Part shown: piece after piece, positions 1-10,319 of the stretch
How positions within the stretch are numbered: position 1 is the first letter of the stretch
How the letters are laid out: each line of letters opens with the position of its first letter
Source: Agarophyton chilense
Taxonomy: Eukaryota; Rhodophyta; Florideophyceae; Gracilariales; Gracilariaceae
DNA: 64,000 bases
Assembly: GCA_030374765.1 (NCBI GenBank)
Contig: JARGXX010000098.1
Coordinates: 1,364,001-1,428,000 of the forward strand
Direction: 5' to 3'
Notes under the pieces: model-generated
Database searches by the model: none
Told to the model about the DNA's origin: nothing
What the model saw: only the letters and a program-made list of their open reading frames with translations
Program-made: the position numbers and the translations under genes

Positions 1-305
1 GTAAAGGAGACAACATGGGCATCATGACTATTCTGTTCCTCGCTTAGGATTCCTTAACCGGAGATCCGGACGAGCTATAATAGATAGTCAGCCCCCAACC
101 ACTTCACGAGCCGTCTCGTACCTACATTCCCTCAACGCTTTATAGTTGCACTGTTCACCCTCGCTGGCGAGTAGTGGCCTTACACCCCACTTCCAGCTCG
201 ATGGTGTTGTAGCTCTACCACCTCTCTTACTTCGCTGCAAGCGACCCATCGGCAGTCCGAACGCTGTCGCAGGTGTCTGCTCTTTCCGTTAGAGCGGATA
301 CTACA
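1..305 (+). repeat. 5' LTR of chromovirus A, right part only
   Basis: This matches the right-hand 305 bp of the complete LTRs at 9648-10314 and 47250-47554. It ends with ATACTACA at 298-305. By eye it differs from the 5' LTR of copy B at about one position but from its own 3' LTR at about 14. Confidence 0.95.
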
Positions 306-307
306 AG

Positions 308-325
308 TGGTCTCCCGACTAAGAA
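308..325 (+). other. Primer binding site of chromovirus A
   Basis: The sequence begins TGGTCTCCCGACTAAGA, two bases after the LTR. TGG is what a primer binding site needs to pair with the CCA end of a tRNA, and spacing of zero to a few bases is normal in Ty3/gypsy. I cannot name the tRNA: it is not the common initiator-methionine type. The same sequence lies at 47557-47574 in copy B. Confidence 0.7.
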
Positions 326-520
326 CCACTGTGGTCAGCTGCACTGAACAATTCGTTCCTGGAACGTGGAATCGATATCGATTCTCGGAAGAAGTGGAAT
401 CACTAAAGTTATTGTTTATCAAACCACCTCCGGCAATTGCGGAATTCATAGTGGTTGAACACGTGGTCGAGAAGTCGAAGACACCATTTGGTTCGCAACT
501 GGAATCAGGTATGGTCTAAG

Positions 521-2674
521 ATGCCGAAGACCCGAAGCCAGTAGAGTATTGGTCGCCCCGGTCCTGCGGGACCACCCCCGAAACCGAGTCTCGCCTCATC
601 TGTTGAAGCCGGAGAGCGGCTGTATCGTCAAGCGATGTCGCGCTCACGCTCGGTGAATGATGAACGAGATCTCTCGGATGTACCGGCCCCTGTGGCAGCG
701 GCAGTCACGCCCACCACAGAAGCCGTAGTTGACCCTGAGGTCGTCGGACCTCAAGAAGAGGATGATTTGCGCACGGAAGTGCGTCGTCTCAAGTCTGAGT
801 CAAGCGTTTCGCGTGTGCGCATGGTTGCGTTGGAATCGCAGATCGCTGCTCTTCGCGCTGATGTCGAACAATTACGTAGTGCGCAGCAAGCACTCGTTCG
901 TCAAGACGATGGGATGCAGGTCTCTGCATCAGTGAAAACACTACGTGAGGATTTGAACCATCTACTGGAGAGGTACGGGAATACGCCCGATGCGCTACCC
1001 GGCTTAACCGTGGATGTAGAAGAAGTTCTCACTCGAGTTAACCCTCGTTTAGAACGCCTGGAGGCGGCAGTTCATGCGCAGACTGCTGCTAAACCAGTCG
1101 TGCTGGAAGAGGAAGGAGCTCCTTTGGACGAAGCTCGTTCGAAGAAGTCGAAGTCACGACGTAAGAAGCGGAAATCCGCACGTCATTCGAGTGATGAATC
1201 GTCAAGTACAGAGGGCTTCAGTTCCAGTACTGATGATTCTAATGATTCAGATACGTCAGATGACGACGACAGTGATGATGGTCATCGAAGGTCCCGATCT
1301 CGGAAGAACAACACGTCTTCGTGGTTAATAAGAAAAAAAGGCTCACCTTACAGAGGATTGAAGGTGCTCCCGTGCACAAATCCGCTTTATCGGAAGGTCC
1401 TGAATTACAGGTACTACCGTCTGAAGGTGAAGAGCAAGAAGCGCTCAGGACGCGACACCACGAAGGTGAAGGATCACATCAAACGATTGAAGATCGGCCT
1501 TTATGATTTAATATTTGATGGGAAAACACCCATTCTCGTTATCGAGTTTCTCACTCGATTCGTTGCCGAAGCAGACACTCTAGAGATGACTGAACCACAG
1601 GAAATTGTGTCTTTACCACACTTTCTGAAGGATTTTGCTTTACAGCAATATCGTTCCGTATGCGGATCATTGACAGCCGATGAAGGCGGCGTTACCTCAT
1701 AGCCAGAGGCGGTGCAGTATTTGCTGCGCAGTTACGCGACTTCAAACGCGATACGTCAGGCGATCCTGGACCTAAGAGACGGGACCCAAAAGCCTGAGGA
1801 GGGCGAAGCTGAGTACAGCTCAAGGCTTAACAAAGCTTCAGTCTGCTGTGGAAACGTTCACTCGACAGAGGAAAGGATTACCTTGTACAACGACGGGCTG
1901 GACCCGAGCATCAAGTCGTTGGTAGCTCGATATCGAGAGAAGCATGGAAGAGTCTCCTTTTTTGAGTTAGTTCAGTTTGCGAAAGCTGAAGGAGACGCGG
2001 CCAGAGCGCGTGGTAGCCCCCGTCGTTCAGTGGCTTTTGAAACCTCAATGGGTAAGGAGAAGAGCTCCGCCAGAGTTAATCAGCGCAGCAAACTGCTACA
2101 TCTGGAATCTCCAGTGCACTCACGAGATTCGTCGTTGGCACCCAAAGGCATTGACTCGCATGAGGAGGCGGTCCATTGAATGGAATATACGGACGCTTCT
2201 GTACCTACAGAGTATATCCCACACTCGGAGTCTCAGTACGAGGAATCTCTAATGGCTGTGGAGGGCCGTCGCCGTATGTACCATCCCTACATGGTGCCAC
2301 CACAAGGAAGTTTTAAGAACGAGAAACCCGGATGGATGGATACTCGCACGGCATACCGTTCAAAACCTATGTTGACCAACCGTCGTGACGGTTTGATATG
2401 TTATTCATGTTATGGATAACACCATTTGAGTGCAGAATGCACGCTTCCTTTAAAGGATCTGAGTCGTATCATGACGAATTATGAAGCACTCTCAGAAGAG
2501 GAAAGGAGCCGCGTACCGGCGGGCATGTATTGGAAAGCCAAAAGTTGGTTTTCTCAGACACCAATGCGCCGGAGAGACAAGCCTGTTGCTCAGAATGCTC
2601 AAGTGTTACAACCCGGAACCCCAGTAGGAAGAGGCGCCTTTGAGACGAATAAGCCGGTGCAACCGGATAACTAA
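521..2674 (+). pseudogene. gag: Chromovirus A gag region (fossil)
   Basis: The N-terminal part is acidic, with heptad-like leucines (a likely coiled coil near residues 45-100 counted from the methionine at 635). A basic KKSKSRRKKRK tract and a serine/aspartate-rich stretch follow, and then a helical segment like the retrotransposon gag core around 1710-2020. Near 2396-2437 the spacing Cys-x2-Cys-x4-His-x4-Cys suggests a zinc knuckle. The long charged spacer before the capsid-like core is unusual for Ty3/gypsy gag. The likely start is the methionine codon at 521, because the same position opens the region in copy B. The region is broken. Confidence 0.8.
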
Positions 2675-2715
2675 GTGCGGGAGCCCCTAGGGAGTCGGCA
2701 CTAGTCGATCCCGTA

Positions 2716-3250
2716 GTGCTGACTAGGGAGAGCTCGCTTCCCTGCTCCCGCGTTTGGAAGCCCAAGATTCTCTTGAGGCCTCAGAAATTTCCGCCATACG
2801 GAATCAATCCGCCGGACGGAAAGCGAGTACAGTTTGACTGTGATTTAAATCGTCGTTGGAGACGTTATACTTGCCCGTTAAAACTGGAAAGTTACCTCAT
2901 GGTAGTGTCTAAAAGAAACAATAAGGTCTATGCCGACATCGGCACTGACAGGAATCTCTTATCTCGCCGATTGACTATCCTGGACACAGGTGCTGGTCTG
3001 AACTTTATACGGGATTCGGAGCTCGCTCCTGCTGACTGAGAACGTATTCGATACGGTCCTTTACCGGACATCCGGAATGCCAACAAAAATGCTATGAAGA
3101 CACTGGGAACAGTTCGACTCGTGGTGCGTTTGAGACGCTTTGTAGTCCTAGTCGACTTCATCGTCTGTAAGACGTTAGCTGCACCAGTGGTACTGGGATG
3201 TGATTATTGCGACAAGTTTATTGAAGCCATTCGCCCGCGAAGAAAACTAG
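2716..3250 (+). pseudogene. pol: Chromovirus A protease region (fossil)
   Basis: The retroviral-type aspartic protease active site appears as LDTGAG around 2980-2997. The characteristic closing motif of the domain, here APVVLGCDYC, lies about 65 codons further on. In Ty3/gypsy elements this enzyme cleaves the Gag-Pol polyprotein. A linker of about 600 bp separates it from the reverse transcriptase. The region is broken. Confidence 0.85.
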
Positions 3251-3839
3251 TGGAACTAGATGATGGATCAATGGTACCAATTGTTCGCAAGCCAATGCGT
3301 CGTTGCCCCGAAGCACCTCCACTTCCACCATCTATGGAATACGGGAAATCCCGAGGACGTGTCTCGCCGAGGATTCGAGTAGCGAAGAGTGCCATGCTGA
3401 AGGCGCAAACCCAAACTTGGGTTCAAGTAAGAACAGAACGACACGGACTCGTGGTAATTCAACCGAATACTCGGATGTACGAATCCCGTGGATTGCTAGT
3501 CGCTAACGGCATTGCTCAGGTTGATCCTGGTACCCCCTTTTGGATACTAGTGAGTAACTTCACCGATATTGATTATCATATACCGAAGAATCTGGTCGTT
3601 GCAACAGCTTTGCCTCATCCCACAGTGGTGGTCCCTACTCACATTTCTACCGCAGAAGTATTGGGATCAACCCATGTCGGTGACACAGACGAAGAACTGC
3701 AAATTCCGTCTGGAGATCAATTGCAAAGGACAAACGGTCCAGAGAGCCTGGTCGATGAGCTAGACTTAGCACATGTGTCGGAACACTACAGAACGGAGAT
3801 CAGGTCTATGCTGAAGAAGTATACAGCCATGTAAAGTGG

Positions 3840-5160
3840 AAAACTAGGAGAGATCTCCGCTACGGAACACCACATTGATTTGGTCCCAGGGTCACGACCC
3901 ATCTTCCAACCACCCTACAGAGCGGGACCGCGAACTCGCCAAATCGAGGAGGAGAATGTCAGCAAAATTCTGGAAAAAGGAGTAATCGAAGCAGCTCAAT
4001 CTGCTTGGGCCTCACTAGTGGTGCTGTTTCCAAAACCTGATGGTTCTTTACGATTCTGCATCGATTATCGAAAACTGAACGCAGTTACAGTTCGGGATAC
4101 ATACCCGTTGCCTCGAATGGACGAATGTATTGACAGCTTAGAAGAAGCGAACGTGTTCACCACCTTGGACGCCAACTCTGGCTATTGGCAGGTGCCTGTA
4201 GCGGAAAAAGACCAAGACAAAACCGCATTTGCGTGTCACCCCGGTCTCTACCGTTTCAAAAGGATGCTTTTTGCCTTAACGAATGCACCGGCTACTTTTC
4301 AGCGTACTCTGGACATCATGCTCTCAAGATACAAGTGGAAGACTTGTTTAGTCTATTTGGACGATGTGATCATCTTTTCCCAGGATGCGGAAAGCCATTT
4401 ATGGCATGTCGAGGAGATCCTCAAAGCACTATAGAACGCAGATATCACCTTGAAGATCAAGAAATGCGAATGGTTCGCTGGCACCGTCCGGTACTTAGGA
4501 CACGTGATCAAACCGGGACAGATTGCCATCCAAGAGGCACAAACAGCGGCTCTTCGCGAAGTACAACCTCCGTCGACACAGAAGCAATTGCGTTCTTTAC
4601 TTGGCTTGTGCAACGTCTACCGACGATTCGTGCCGCGATACTCGCATATAGTGGCACCGCTCAACGCAAAGCTGCGTAAAGGACAACCAGTACAGCTGGA
4701 AGAATTCAGACAAGCTGAAGCGGAAGCGTTCGACACGCTGAAGACAAAGATTTTTACAGCCCCAGTCTTGGCGCTGCCCATCCCCAACCTGCTATACTCA
4801 GTGGATACCGACTCTAGCGAGTACCAAGTAGGGTGTGCCCTTTTCAAACACACCCTGATGGTGAACGCAAACCAATTGGTTACTGGTCAAGATCGCTGAA
4901 CGCAGCTGAGAAGAAGTATTCAGTTTCAGAAAAGGAATGCCTTGCAGTGGTTTGCGCTCTAACCACATTGCGACCGTATCTCCAAGGAGAACGTTTTTAC
5001 CGTCAACACGGATCATTCGTCTCTACGATGGTTACTGTCCATTACAGACCCGTTTCGTCGTCTCACACGATGGCGCTTACGCCTTTCTGAATTCGATTTC
5101 GAGGTGAAGTATATGAAGGGATTGGTCTCTGTCCAAGCTGACGCGCTATCGCGACTCAAA
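3840..5160 (+). pseudogene. pol: Chromovirus A reverse transcriptase and RNase H (fossil)
   Basis: The reverse transcriptase motifs are clear: LRFCIDYRKLNAVT, FTTLDANSGYWQ (motif A), FALTNAPATFQR (motif B) and VYLDDVIIFS (motif C, YLDD). The RNase H domain follows, with YSVDTDSSEYQVG, YSVSEKECLAVV and a terminal VQADALSR, all standard for Ty3/gypsy. Together these enzymes copy element RNA into DNA and remove the template. The region is broken. Confidence 0.92.
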
Positions 5161-5299
5161 ACACTGGGCGAAACCAAAGGCGAAATCGATGAAGAGATAC
5201 CTTGCTTCTACATGGAGACCCATTCACCATCTTTTGAAGAAGAGGAAGAAGAGACCCTTGATGATTATTCGGATGCCGAACCGTTCCTTTCATTAGCAG

Positions 5300-6560
5300 A
5301 CACTGACCCTTCAGTTCAACTCGAGCGAATCTCCTGCACTGAGCTCCTCAATGAGCAACACGCCGATACGTTTTGTGCATCGATACGCTCTCGTCTTAAC
5401 GGGGGGGAGGAGCTCCCCTTTCCACTCGATTCACGAGGAATACTGTTAAGACATGTCGGAAAGCATGATCAAATCGTGATTCCACACGTCTTGAAGAGTC
5501 GAGTACTGCATCTGGCACACTACAGCAGGCTGTCTGGTCATCCAGGAGGAACGAAGTTGTTCATGACTCTAAGAAGAGATTTTTACTGGCCTACTTTGGC
5601 AATGGACTGCCATGCTACAGTGAGGTTGTGTACAACATGTGCGAAGAATCGCGAGAAGCTTTACAGGAAGCGGAAACCGATGAAGTTATTCCAGGCGAAA
5701 GCGCCTTTACAATACGTCAGTATCGACATCCTAGGGGAATTGATTCGCTCAAGGCGAGGTTATCGCTACCTATTGGTAATCACCGACCACTTCTCGAAGC
5801 TAATGCGGACTGTGCCGCTGAAGCGGATAATCGCAGCCGTAATCGCACAGGCGTTTATCAAACACTGGGTATTTATATACGGAGCACCAGAAGTTCTGTT
5901 ATCAGATAATGGGAAGCAATTCGTTGCCAAGTTCTTCCAGAATGTTTGCCGCATTACGGGCATTCGAAACGTGTTTACCACGACCTATCATCCGCAATGC
6001 AATGGTCAGGTGGAGCGTTTCAACCGCACGCTGATAGCAGCACTACGACACTACATCGCGGACCACCCGAAATAATGGGACATGTTTACGGATACTCTCT
6101 GCTACGCGTACAATACGCAAGTGCATACCTCTACTAAGACGGCACCGTTCGACGTCGTGCTCTCACGTAACTCTCCGGCTTTACCGGTTGCGCTCGACGA
6201 CGAGACAGAATTGGACGCGCCGACCCCGGCTAAGTACCATCTGAAATGGAGGAATGACCTGAAGGCCAGAGCGGAAGAAGCAGATAAAGAGTTATCAAAG
6301 ACGCAAGCTCGCTATAAGCGAAACTATGACGTCAGAAGGGGAAGAGGAAATCCGGCAATCCGAGTAGGAAGTAGCGTCTTCGTGCGAGTTGAAAGACCGG
6401 ACAAACAGGAAGAATCTCGTCATAAGTTGTTGCCGATAGCAGCTGGACCCTTCAAAGTGGTGGACCTTGATGAAGACACAGTTGTCATCAAGAAAGGTGA
6501 GGACGTTGAAAGTGTAACGTGCGATCGCGTTAAAGTCGCGCCTGACCCACAAGTGGAAGT
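5300..6560 (+). pseudogene. pol: Chromovirus A integrase (fossil)
   Basis: The domain opens with the HHCC zinc-binding motif (HLAHYSRLSGH followed by CTTC, about 5509-5640). The DDE core follows: an aspartate in VSIDILGE, LLSDNGKQF, and a glutamate in HPQCNGQVERFNR. At 6370-6545 a GPY/F-type module contains AGPFKVV, as in chromoviruses. This enzyme inserts element DNA into the host chromosome. The region is broken. Confidence 0.92.
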
Positions 6561-7268
6561 CCAGGTATCTGGTAGAACTAAGGAGTCAAGTGTGACGGAA
6601 CGTCAAGGTAAAAGCCCAAGTGACTCTGGGGAGAGTGAACCGCCACAAACGGCTCGAGCGGAGGAGAAAGCTCCTGATCGCCCACCGCCGGCGGTTGCGT
6701 ACGCCAATCACGGACAGCTTCCGAAATATTGGGATATGCCCCGTGGCACGCGCACACCCGTAAGTACAGAAATGGAACCTGAAAGCAGGAGAGATGTTTT
6801 GGAATTTGGCCCCAAGGACTTGGAAACGAGTGCACGTGAAATCGCGCCTTTGCTGCTTCAGGCTGAACCGTCAGGTGAAGAGCCACTCGCTGTTCCGCCG
6901 ATATCGGCTCCCATCCCTCGTGGGCAGGAAAAAGAAGAGGTATCGCCTCTCTCGTGGTGCAAGCACCATCGTCCACCGAACAGCGGTCAGAATTGGATAA
7001 ACCGAAGGAAGTTAATCCACGAATAAAATTGAGATGTAGCAAGAAGTACGCTTCTATGGAACCTGGAAAACAGAATAGCTCTTTATCTGAGAAAGGTTCT
7101 CAAGGAATGAGTACACTGCCCCTGTGGGCAGAACGACAGTTAGTCGACGAGCGAACTCTTAGCGACGCTGAGACTGCTAACACAGAGACGCTTGGGTCAG
7201 CCCTAAAGCATTTCAAACCTCTTAACAGGAGTCTCGCGCCAACAGCGAAAGCATTGGGAAACGCCCAG

Positions 7269-7427
7269 GAATATGTTATGGATCGCATATGTGAACATGG
7301 CGAACATGAAGATACCAGAGAATTACTGTATCGAGTCCGTTGGTACGGTTTTCCTCCGGAAGCGGATACGTGGGAAGCTATAGCTCATATCCCCCGTTGG
7401 CAACTCGTGCGATATCATCGACGCATG
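7269..7427 (+). pseudogene. Chromovirus A chromodomain
   Basis: The segment starting EYVMDRICEHGEHEDTRELL and continuing YRVRWYGFPPEADTW is a classic chromodomain: a beta strand, then the aromatic-rich WYGF and a tryptophan in DTWE. In chromoviruses the domain sits at the C-terminus of integrase and steers insertion to chromatin carrying histone marks. A proline/glutamate-rich linker of about 700 bp lies between the GPY/F module and this domain. Confidence 0.93.
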
Positions 7428-7495
7428 CGATTACCACTCCCCAGGGAGATCGACTCCTCGATAGTCGGGCTTATGGGCACATCCCACTCTTAAGT

Positions 7496-7720
7496 ATGGG
7501 CTACCAAGGTAATGAAAACTCGAAAGGCGGGAAGAAAACAAGAAAACATGAAGAGGAAACGTGAAGACACGCAAGCAAAGGACATTTACTGATTATCACC
7601 TATGACAAACTCGAGAAGCGAGAAGAAGGGAAGTATGAAACTCGAGGAGCGAGAAGAAGAAGTTAAGAACTCGAGAAGCGAGAAGAGATGAAGACTAGAA
7701 GATAAGAAAAGAACGTGAAG
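7496..7720 (+). repeat. Purine-rich tract with three CTCGAG-centred repeats, chromovirus A
   Basis: Directly after the chromodomain frame the plus strand becomes strongly purine-rich. It holds three near-identical units of the form ACTCGAGAAGCGAGAAG at 7609-7625, 7640-7656 and 7669-7685. Each can fold as CTCG-loop-CGAG. The array is kept in copy B (from 54857). It may be a cis-acting RNA or polypurine signal; this is inference. Confidence 0.7.
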
Positions 7721-7937
7721 ACACGAAGTCACCGGAGTTTTATTGGTATCAAGATATCACCGCAAGGGTGTTGACTAGGAGTCTTTTCTAGGATTCTCAA
7801 AGAGATGTGCGAGCACGCAGGTTCGCAAGAAGCTGTGCGCGATCACCCTCAACTTGGTCCACGGGAAAGCCCGCATCTAAGAGGAACTGCCTCAGCGGAT
7901 CCAAGCCTGGATCTTTGACCGGCACTGCACTCGGTTG

Positions 7938-8417
7938 TTAGGTAAACCCATGACAGTACTCTTGAGCAACTCCCGCCGCTGCGGATTGATCGACGGAAGT
8001 CGCTACGCCTGCCAGCTCTGGCTCGTCCTCGTAACCGAGTTCAGCCTCAGCTCCCGGCGCTTCCTCATACGGTTCCTCTCCGTTCTCGGATGGAGTAGCA
8101 TCGTACACGTATCCAGTAAGCTGGTTCGGTGGCATGTGACGCGGGTTCTTCCGAAGAAAGCGAGCCTGCTCGGAGGGGATCAACTGGCGCGTCCAGGGGT
8201 CGTGCAAAACGAAATCTCCAGCACTTGTTGTTCGCCCAGGAGAATGGTCGTAGTGTCTTGCACGGGTTCTGCGAGCGGATTGATCAGTTGGCACTCCAGA
8301 CAAATCGACACTGTCGATCAAATCCACAAGATGGAGGAAGTCGGCATGGTTCGCACGGGATCCCAGGACAAGGGAAAGATTGAGTTCTCTCGCATACTTT
8401 CGCGCTGTGGGCGACAT
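7938..8417 (-). pseudogene. Antisense reading frame 3 in chromovirus A, 159 codons, unknown
   Basis: An open segment on the strand opposite to gag-pol, rich in charged residues with an acidic C-terminal third (SENGEEPYEEAPGAEAE). I recognise no domain. It is kept with very few amino-acid differences at 55186-55665 in copy B. Extra antisense frames between pol and the 3' LTR are known from some plant Ty3/gypsy elements; any relation to those is not shown here. Confidence 0.5.
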
Positions 8418-8597
8418 GTACCAAACTTTAAAGGTATCATAAGCATCTCACAGGAGGAAGACGGCCATCTTGGCGATAAACTCGGTATAAACCGCCGTCC
8501 AATATCCCGAGAACGGGTCGTTAACCAACGCGGACCAGATGTAGGAGATCGCCGGTGGGAGCTCCACAGGGAAACCACGAGGACTCTCCATCGCCGC

Positions 8598-9035
8598 CTA
8601 ATGCTCCGGAATACCGATGTAGCGCCCGAAGCGCGCGTTCCGCCAGATGCAGTCAATCTCGATCATTTGATGCCGCACCAAATAGCCCAAACGTGATCGA
8701 GTACAACGTTCCCAACGGGGATAATCCCAATAGGGAATGTCACGCTTTTGAAGGAAGCGGAACTCCGCACGGAGAAGAGGTTGCTTATGGCAGAGAGCTG
8801 CATCACGCACACCGCGCACACCGCTCCAGCCGCTAACATAGACTTCAACGAGTGTCTCGATATACGAGTAACCTCCACCGTCGGTACGGGCTTTCCAGGT
8901 ATCTAGTTCCCAGTCCTGCGGGAGGAGAACCGTACTGATGAATCGGTGAAGACGCTGGTAAATCAGCTTGGTGAACCGCGTACGGGCTTCGGACAGGGTT
9001 TCCGTTGAATATCGCGCAATTGCGTTGTCTGGCAA
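8598..9035 (-). pseudogene. Antisense reading frame 2 in chromovirus A, 145 codons, unknown
   Basis: An open segment rich in aromatic and basic residues (for example FTKLIYQRLHRFISTVLLP and RDIPYWDYPRWERC). The composition looks like folded protein rather than chance translation. It is identical in predicted protein at 55846-56283 in copy B. No family is recognised. Confidence 0.5.
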
Positions 9036-9155
9036 ACCAATATGGCTCGCCCAGTCGTCGCTATGAATCGCGTGTTCCGGAATACCGTCAGGGAAGTAGC
9101 CACCGTGTACAAACTGTTGTATTCACGCGTCATCGCGGATAGCAACTGGATCAAA

Positions 9156-9623
9156 TCAGGGCGGTTGCGCGAAAAGTTCAACGTTGTCGAGAGGATCTCG
9201 TCCATAGAAATCAGCAGGGTGCGGGTAGCTCTGCTGAACACGAGGAGAAGGAGCTCGAATCACACCCACAGAGGCCACGTAAGCCACGTTCAGCATCGGA
9301 GCCACGGTTGGCTGAGGGAACGGTACCGACCGGAATCCGGTGTATGGGGTGGGGAACGAACGGTATGGACCGAGTTGAGCAGTACGCTGCGACACAGAAC
9401 CAGCAGGGTTTGACGGAGCCCAAGAAGGCCCATCCTCAGAGGAGGGCTGAAACGGGTTGAACTCGGCGTTCGGATCCATCGCGAGAGATCGAGCTGAAGA
9501 GCGGTGAGGAACAGAATGCTGTTGAGAACTGTAAGAGTTGGTCGTGCGGCGAGGAATTCGTGATGACGATGAGTACCCAGAACACCGGTCCGACTGCGTA
9601 TAAACGCTTCTTGCGTCCCCCAT
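9156..9623 (-). pseudogene. Antisense reading frame 1 in chromovirus A, about 155 codons, proline/serine-rich
   Basis: This segment starts just inside the 3' LTR and reads away from it. It is serine/arginine-rich at first, then proline- and phenylalanine-rich (NPFQPSSEDGPSWAPSNPAG). The counterpart in copy B is 56371-56871. Its closeness to the LTR would allow transcription from an antisense LTR promoter, but no such promoter has been identified. Function unknown. Confidence 0.5.
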
Positions 9624-9637
9624 GGTTCGCGCTTAAC

Positions 9638-9645
9638 GAGGGGGG
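9638..9645 (+). other. Polypurine tract of chromovirus A
   Basis: GAGGGGGG lies two bases before the 3' LTR, where plus-strand DNA synthesis is primed in LTR retrotransposons. The same tract is at 56886-56893 in copy B. Confidence 0.8.
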
Positions 9646-9647
9646 TA

Positions 9648-10314
9648 TGTAGTATTCTACTATGTCGGGGAATCCGATAGGATGATTTTTCGCGAAGTCG
9701 CGGTTGGAACTCATAAGTGAGTGATGTCATCAAACTTGTGATATGAAACGGTACACCGCCTAGGATGCCAGGAGGCAGGGTACATTAGTGGAACACGTGG
9801 TATCACGAGTGGACTGGCTTGCAACGGCGCATGTAGTGGCGATCCACGTGGCAGGTTTTACTACCCTTTGTAGCAAGACGTCCATTAGGGACCATACCCA
9901 TACAGTGGTTTGGCTAAGTGGCTGACCACTGGGTATTATTTATATATTTATTTTGGCACTCACCCTGGCACACAGTATATAGTGCACCAGAGGTGAGCGC
10001 CGACTCCAAGAAAAGGAGACAACATGGGCATCATGACTATTATGTTCCTCGCTTAGGATTCCTCAACCGGAGATCCGGACGAGCTATAATAGATAGTCAG
10101 CCCCCAACCACTCCACGAGCCATCTCGTACCTACGTTCCTTCAACGCTTTACAGTTGCACTGTTCACCCTCCCTGGCGAGTAGTGGCCTTACACCCCACT
10201 TCCAGCTCGCTGGTGTTGTAGCTCTACCACCTCTTTTACTTCGCCGCAAGCGACCCATCGGCAGACCGAACGCTGTCGCAGGTGTCCGCTCTCTCCGTTA
10301 GAGCGGATACTACA
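9648..10314 (+). repeat. 3' LTR of chromovirus A (667 bp)
   Basis: It is bounded by the perfect 8-bp inverted repeat TGTAGTAT / ATACTACA, and its left edge follows a polypurine tract. A TATA-like element lies at 9976-9982. On the right the 5-bp AGAAA target duplication follows. It matches 56896-57562 very closely. Confidence 0.95.
9976..9982 (+). promoter_or_regulatory. TATA-like box in the chromovirus LTR
   Basis: TATATAG lies about 330 bp before the LTR end and would place the transcription start shortly downstream. The same box occurs at 47216-47222 and 57224-57230 in the two LTRs of copy B. Transcription start not determined. Confidence 0.5.
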
Positions 10315-10319
10315 AGAAA
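10315..10319. repeat. Target-site duplication of the chromovirus (AGAAA)
   Basis: AGAAA directly follows the 3' LTR here. In copy B it occurs on both sides, at 46885-46889 and 57563-57567. The uninterrupted P2 copy has a single AGAAA at 37280-37284, within CTTAAGAAACAGTCG. This defines the insertion point inside P2. Confidence 0.93.

Larger units (their letters stand above)
1..10314 (+). mobile_element. Ty3/gypsy chromovirus, copy A (5' end cut by the window)
   Basis: An LTR retrotransposon with gag, protease, reverse transcriptase, RNase H, integrase and a C-terminal chromodomain in the order typical of Ty3/gypsy chromoviruses. The 5' LTR is cut by the window edge; the 3' LTR is complete and ends in the inverted repeat TGTAGTAT...ATACTACA. 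About 2.1 kb between the chromodomain and the 3' LTR holds reading frames on the opposite strand. It sits inside a Penelope-like element (P2). The element is a fossil with roughly eight or more breaks in its coding regions. The 305 bp of 5' LTR that can be seen differ from the 3' LTR at about 14 positions by eye. Copy B (46890-57562) is a duplicate of this same insertion, not an independent one. Confidence 0.95.

Noticed and set aside
7609-7685. The three spaced repeats as a CRISPR array
   Set aside because: Repeats are about 17 bp with 12-14-bp gaps, inside a eukaryotic retroelement; no cas gene is present.
9918-10301. A 127-codon plus-strand frame across the chromovirus 3' LTR
   Set aside because: It lies inside the LTR, is not kept as a frame in the other LTRs, and the sequence is explained by LTR signals.
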